Origin: Malus domestica
Lineage: Eukaryota; Streptophyta; Magnoliopsida; Rosales; Rosaceae
Reading direction: 5' to 3'
Assembly: GCF_042453785.1 (NCBI RefSeq)
Contig: NC_091667.1
Location: forward strand, 35,084,001 to 35,148,000
Length of the DNA: 64,000 nucleotides
Part shown: positions 59,305-64,000 of the stretch, in pieces
Position numbering within the stretch: the stretch's first letter is position 1
How the letters are laid out: each line of letters opens with the position of its first letter
Notes under the pieces: model-generated
What the model was told of the DNA's origin: nothing
What the model saw: only the letters and a program-made list of their open reading frames with translations
The model's database searches: none
Made by a program: the position numbers and the translations under genes

Positions 59305-62300
59305 TTACTTGACGTAGGGTGGATCGATAAACGCCCATTCGAAGACCTGCTCGTACTTGATTGCAGCGCTTTCCCATGTGAAGTCCCTCTCCATGCATCT
59401 CTTCATCAATCCCTCCCAGGAAGGCTTGTACTCTGTGAAAGTCCTACAAGCAAGTCTTAGTGCCTGCAATGTATTAACCGCGACTCCGTGAGTCAGTACG
59501 GTGAAAAAGATATACAACATTTGGTTTAAGTTGAATAAACTCCGCAAGACTATATGAACATCCAATTTACTCGATTCTTTGATATAGAACACGGTAATAA
59601 TCGATGTTTGGGTTTTAAAAACGAGAGAAGTAGCAGAAAAACTTACCGCCAGCATACTCTCCTTCGTCAATGGAGAAAAAGTCCACCTGCCAATATAATC
59701 AACAACGATGCTATAAGTAAAGATGCTACGAAACTTTTGTAACGAGAAACTGTCAAAGAAATGCATCAAGCAATAGAGCTGAGTAACATACCCTGTCCCG
59801 TCACCTTGGCCTCCTTTAGCATATGGATTGAAATTCATTACTGTATCCTGGAACACAACAGAAATCGTCAGAGAAAGAGGCCGCGTGATGAAGAACCGGA
59901 TTTCATTTTTCAAGTATTTAAACTCACTCTAAGTCCTCCTGTGCTATGAACCACTGGTACAGTTCCATATCTCATTGCATACAGTTGATTAAGTCCACAG
60001 GGCTCAAATCTTGACGGCATCAAGAGTATGTCGCAGCTGGTAATTACAGGATCAGGGTCAGTATGATGCACGTATATAGTAAACGTCTAAACAATGAAAC
60101 ACGAAATCTTGAATTACCCTGCGGTTATTCTATGAGAAACTGGGACGTTAAATCCAACCCAACCCCGGAATTTATCTTTATAAGTTGCTTCTGTTGCTCT
60201 CATCCAATCTTCACACTGTGGATCCCCAGACCCCAGCATAACCTGAAAAATATTACATGCGTATAGTTGAAACAAAAGAGCATTTATGAACCGTAGTTTG
60301 TGCTACAACATTTTTCAGCAGAAACTAAAAAGGTTAATTGTCGAAAGTTGGGAGCAAGCTACTTAAAATAACAATACCAAAATCAATGAAAGGAGAAAGA
60401 CTCACAAATTGCACGTCATCTTCCATAAGCTGTGGCATTCCTAACTGAATCAGGTCAATACCTTTCTGGTGGTCCAGTCGGCCAATGAATCCAATCTATA
60501 TGGTTCAAAACTTGAATCGGTATTAGGAGCGGAGTATTTTTGTTATTGAAACATAGCATAATTAGACAGCAATGTTTTATGTCTTACCAATGGGCAATCC
60601 GGCCTAATGGGAAGATCTAATTCCTTCTGCAAAGCAAGCTTGCACTGAACCTGCAGCCCGCACACAAGAAGGGTAAGCGGACTATAGTATAATAATACCA
60701 TAACACCCCCATACTAAATGACAGACTTAGCCACCTTTCCGGAAAGATCATCAGCAGAATAGCGGGAAGCAATGTGTAGATCAGTAGATGGGTTCCATTC
60801 AACCACATCAACACCATTCGTTATTCCTGTCAGATGGTATTATTCCGTTAATTGAGAGTTAATTTCCTTGAGGATGGCACATAGAAAGTTAGACAATGAG
60901 AGATGAAGTTCAAGTAACGTACCAGTGAGAACACTCTTTCTACTGCTTAGTAGCTCATTTAGACCATATCCACCTTCAACAGTTGTTATTTCCCAGGAGT
61001 AGCCCTACAATTCGAAGGCATAATTTAATCATGAGAAAGAAGAAGAATAGCATGATGAAAAATAAGGAGGCACATGTCCATTAGGAAGGTGTTAGAAACG
61101 CTATCATCTTCGTCATACAAGTGGCCTAAACATTTTGCAATCATGATTATACGAACAAGATTATCTCAATGTAGCATTAATCAATTAAAGATTTCCAGTT
61201 CTAAACATGCAATGAGGTTGAAAATCCGACAACAGGTCATATTACTGACCACCATAAAAACGTTTAATGTTTCATTAAATGAGACACGACGACTATATAT
61301 GGAATACAACTGACCTCGCTGACTGTCAGAATCCGATCACATGTCACAATTGCACCCTTCAGGATGTTGACTGCTTCACCTGTGTCAAGAGCATGGGTCC
61401 TTGCCCATGTTGGAAACACCCATTCCAGTGCTCCATACCACTCTGCAGGTAGTCCCAAATTCTTGTATGTTACTCCCGGTTCCACTCCCTTGCATATTAC
61501 AAGACAACGTTTAATAAAGTTGATCGGATATACGACTGAAGATTGATAACAAAACAAAACAAAAAAAGGAAGAAAAAGCATCAACCTGATGTGCAAGGTT
61601 ATGAATTACAAGAACACTTCGTGCGTCCTTATAAACCCCATATGGACGATAATTGGCAGCCAAAAGCCTGAATCAGAGGGACATGTAATCATCAGATCTC
61701 CACTCTCAGTTTGTTTACCCGATTTAAAACAAAATCATATAGCTAATCCATTTAATTGGTTGAAACTACTTACAGTGGCACAAGGCCGGCATGCCAGTCA
61801 TTGACCATGAACAGGCTTTTCTCGCCATAGATGAACCCTCCCAGTGGAAGCACTAATGGTGCTTCACACGCTGCATGGCAAAGTAAAGTGAACCGAAACT
61901 GTAAAACCAAATGAGAATAAAACGTATCATTATTCGTGAATAAAACAGGACACTACTTAAATGATCTATCCACTACGTACAACTTTTCAGTCTAAAACCA
62001 TACCTGATTGTCACCAAATGCACCAAAACTGTCGCCGTATGGATTTCCAGGTCTGTGGTATGACGGGTGGTCCACGAATACCTAAAGAAGATACGGAAAG
62101 AGGTCATCATTGGCAAGAGAATTCTATCAGTCTGGAGAAGGCCAAACTGTTTAAAAATGGATAAACTAGAACATGCGAAATATCCCCAATATCTTACCCA
62201 ATCAACACCTGCCCTATATTCATGGAAGAAAGAAACTTCTTGCTCTCCACCAAAGCAATAAGCCTTGATGCTTGTTTCCAAATCAACAGCACCAGAATAT

Positions 62301-63685
62301 TTCTGGTCTGCAGCAGTACCGTTTTGGTACCTAGGAGAAACAACCATAACACGGTGTCCACGTGCCGCTAGAACAATAGGCAAAGAACCACAGACATCTC
62401 CTAAGCCTCCCGTCTTAGAATAAGGCGCAGCTTCGGCAGTAACAAACACAACATTGTGTGTTACACTTGCTTTGGACGTTTCTTTGCCATCTATTTCCAC
62501 TGATTCTTCCATTCCAACAGAACTAACATCTTCGGGCGAGTCACTGACTTTGGTTTCACCTGAAGTAAAATATCAGACGGGTCCACAAATAATTCATAAA
62601 AAAAAATTAGAATATGTCGACATGCCGGGTTTGGAATTACTCATCAAAATATGCAGGATCACTCCATTCGACCAATGAAAATGCAGCATTCGATTATGAA
62701 CGGGACAATGTACATGCTATGAGGTCCCGATATGGGACCAAGAGTGGAAAAAATACAATCTGAGGTGGAGACCACATAAAATGAGGACCTGGAGTCCTCA
62801 TGTGCAAATTGATGTGGACATCCAAAACCAAGACAACCACAGACAAGTCAAGATTCCACCAAAAACCACTACTAGTGAATGACCCCAATATACTAAAAAT
62901 AGCAAATTTTGACACATCACACGTCTCTTATCTAACCAAAAACAAGGATTTTTGGGAGAGATGGGTTAGTCCAAGTTGGCCAGCATGGTAACTCTCCTAG
63001 TATATTTAAGGTAGTTTAGAATATCGCTTTGCAAACAAAAAGCAATGATTTTGAGGACTTAATTTGGGCAAACAGCAATTAAAATCTAGAGTACATTTAC
63101 TCCACATTCACTAATCAATGCATCAAATCAAACATGTATCAATATTTCCAGGTTGTGTCTCCATCAGCGTGCCACACAATGTGATCAACTTAAACCTTTC
63201 TGCATTCAAGGTTTTTTAAGTCCAATTTTTTAAAAACTAATCAGGTTTAACCCTTAATTCAGGTTTTTTTTAATCCAAAAACTACTTCAAATTTCTCAAA
63301 GAATCCATGAAACCAATTTAAAAACAGTGTAAAAGCAGAAGAATTTATAAATAAATAAGCAAAATTGGAAGCCTGAAAACTTACCGTTGGGAGGAACCAA
63401 GTTAAACCCAAGAAAGGCGCCGGAATCGTCTCTCTCGGCGCCCAAAAAAGCACGCTTTTCGTCCTTCTGCTGGTCTTCGACCGCAGAAGCGCCGTCCTGC
63501 TCGCCGCCGCCAGTTCCGCCGGCAACCGACGCTCTGAGCCGCAGACCGACTCTTCTGCACCGTCTTTTCCACAGGGGAGCAAAACCCAGTTGCCCAATCG
63601 CCTGGTGGTTCGTGAACTTAGTTGGAACCGGAATTAAGGACGACGATTTGCATGGGATTAAGCTACTGAATTTCAGAGACTCCAT
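59305..63685 (-). CDS. SS1: Starch synthase I, plastid, 15 exons, 655 aa
   Basis: Exons in coding order: 63685-63385, 62559-62198, 62081-62004, 61898-61774, 61667-61586, 61498-61315, 61014-60923, 60836-60735, 60650-60588, 60495-60406, 60242-60118, 60036-59928, 59847-59792, 59686-59647, 59463-59305; 1968 bp, in frame, all GT-AG. The GT5 starch synthase fold begins at about residue 135 ([20 protein letters not shown]), with the ADP-glucose-binding KTGGLGD at 149-155. Later motifs are [14 protein letters not shown] and STGGLRD (about 566-572). Residues 1 to about 50 are Ser/Arg-rich, a chloroplast transit peptide. It elongates short amylopectin chains from ADP-glucose. The order [25 protein letters not shown] and the end AFIDPPYVK match SSI over other isoforms. 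Confidence 0.96.
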
Positions 63686-64000
63686 TAGAGCTCTAGAGAG
63701 AGAAAGAGAGAAGCGGAGTGTGTAGAGAGAGAAAGGACCCGAGTCCGATATCCGCCGGAAGGAAACGAGAATTACGTCTGACAGAACGAAGAAAAAAAAA
63801 ACCTGGAAAAAATAAGGATGTCTCACACAAACAAGGAACTACGTACCACCTGTAGGGATCAGATATGTGAGATCCAGAAAAAGCGCGAAACCCAGAACAT
63901 TGATTCCCTGTTCCGCACCACATCCCCGTAAAACCCTACCCCCACTAAGATGATTCCACGTGTTGGCCAACGAAAGACAGATGTTGAAGCGTCGGACGTG
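63686..64000 (-). other. Promoter and leader region of starch synthase I
   Basis: The GA-rich (CT-rich in the sense direction) leader 63690-63740 is followed upstream by ordinary promoter sequence to the window edge. No other gene is seen. Confidence 0.55.
63957..63962. promoter_or_regulatory. G-box (CACGTG) upstream of starch synthase I
   Basis: A perfect CACGTG palindrome about 270 bp upstream of the ATG, a usual site for bZIP and bHLH factors in light- or sugar-responsive promoters. Function here is inference. Confidence 0.45.

Overview
This is nuclear DNA of a flowering plant. It carries ten intact protein genes with GT-AG introns, an AT-rich intergenic background, and plastid-targeted or plant-only families (starch synthase I, RKD, CNGC, phytolongin, DUF688). 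From memory of sequence style (MITE families, Au-SINE-like pieces, protein wording), a woody Rosaceae such as apple or pear is my best guess. I could not run a search to confirm it.

Layout: a J-domain/DUF3444 gene (-, 168-2459) opens the window. A 6.4 kb nest of mobile elements (4560-10934) follows: a Harbinger-like shell, inside it an LTR element carrying pieces of host genes, and inside that a hAT-like element carrying a ribosomal protein S17 copy. Next come a convergent pair, a DUF3755-like gene (+, 11364-14517) and a PP2C phosphatase (-, 14995-17962). A degenerate cyclic-nucleotide-binding-domain fragment split by a MITE (20603-21440) lies on the strand opposite an intact CNGC1-like channel gene (+, 24179-27447). 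Then come an RKD transcription factor (+, 29271-30900), a DUF688 gene (-, 31994-33400), a 797-residue coiled-coil protein (-, 38345-41073), the 3' end of a LINE with an open RNase H frame (46412-47152), TAP46 (+, 47624-50044), a plastid rpoB scrap (about 53150-53280), a phytolongin (-, 55483-56250) and starch synthase I (-, 59305-63685).

For the nine multi-exon genes I placed exon joints by reading frames and GT/AG sites. Every spliced length is a multiple of three: 322, 348, 710, 260, 210, 797, 406 and 655 aa for the eight spliced genes named above, with the J-domain and phytolongin genes having single coding exons. The genes do not form a pathway; this is an ordinary gene-rich plant region.

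The accessory interest lies in the repeats. Many have exact target-site duplications: TAA and TTA (Harbinger type), CTCCAAAC and TTATTAAA (hAT type), CTTTGTACG (Mutator type), AATAT (LTR) and 15-17 bp (SINE). This lets the order of insertions be read. The most unusual item is the three-level nest, in which gene pieces were captured independently by two different element classes.
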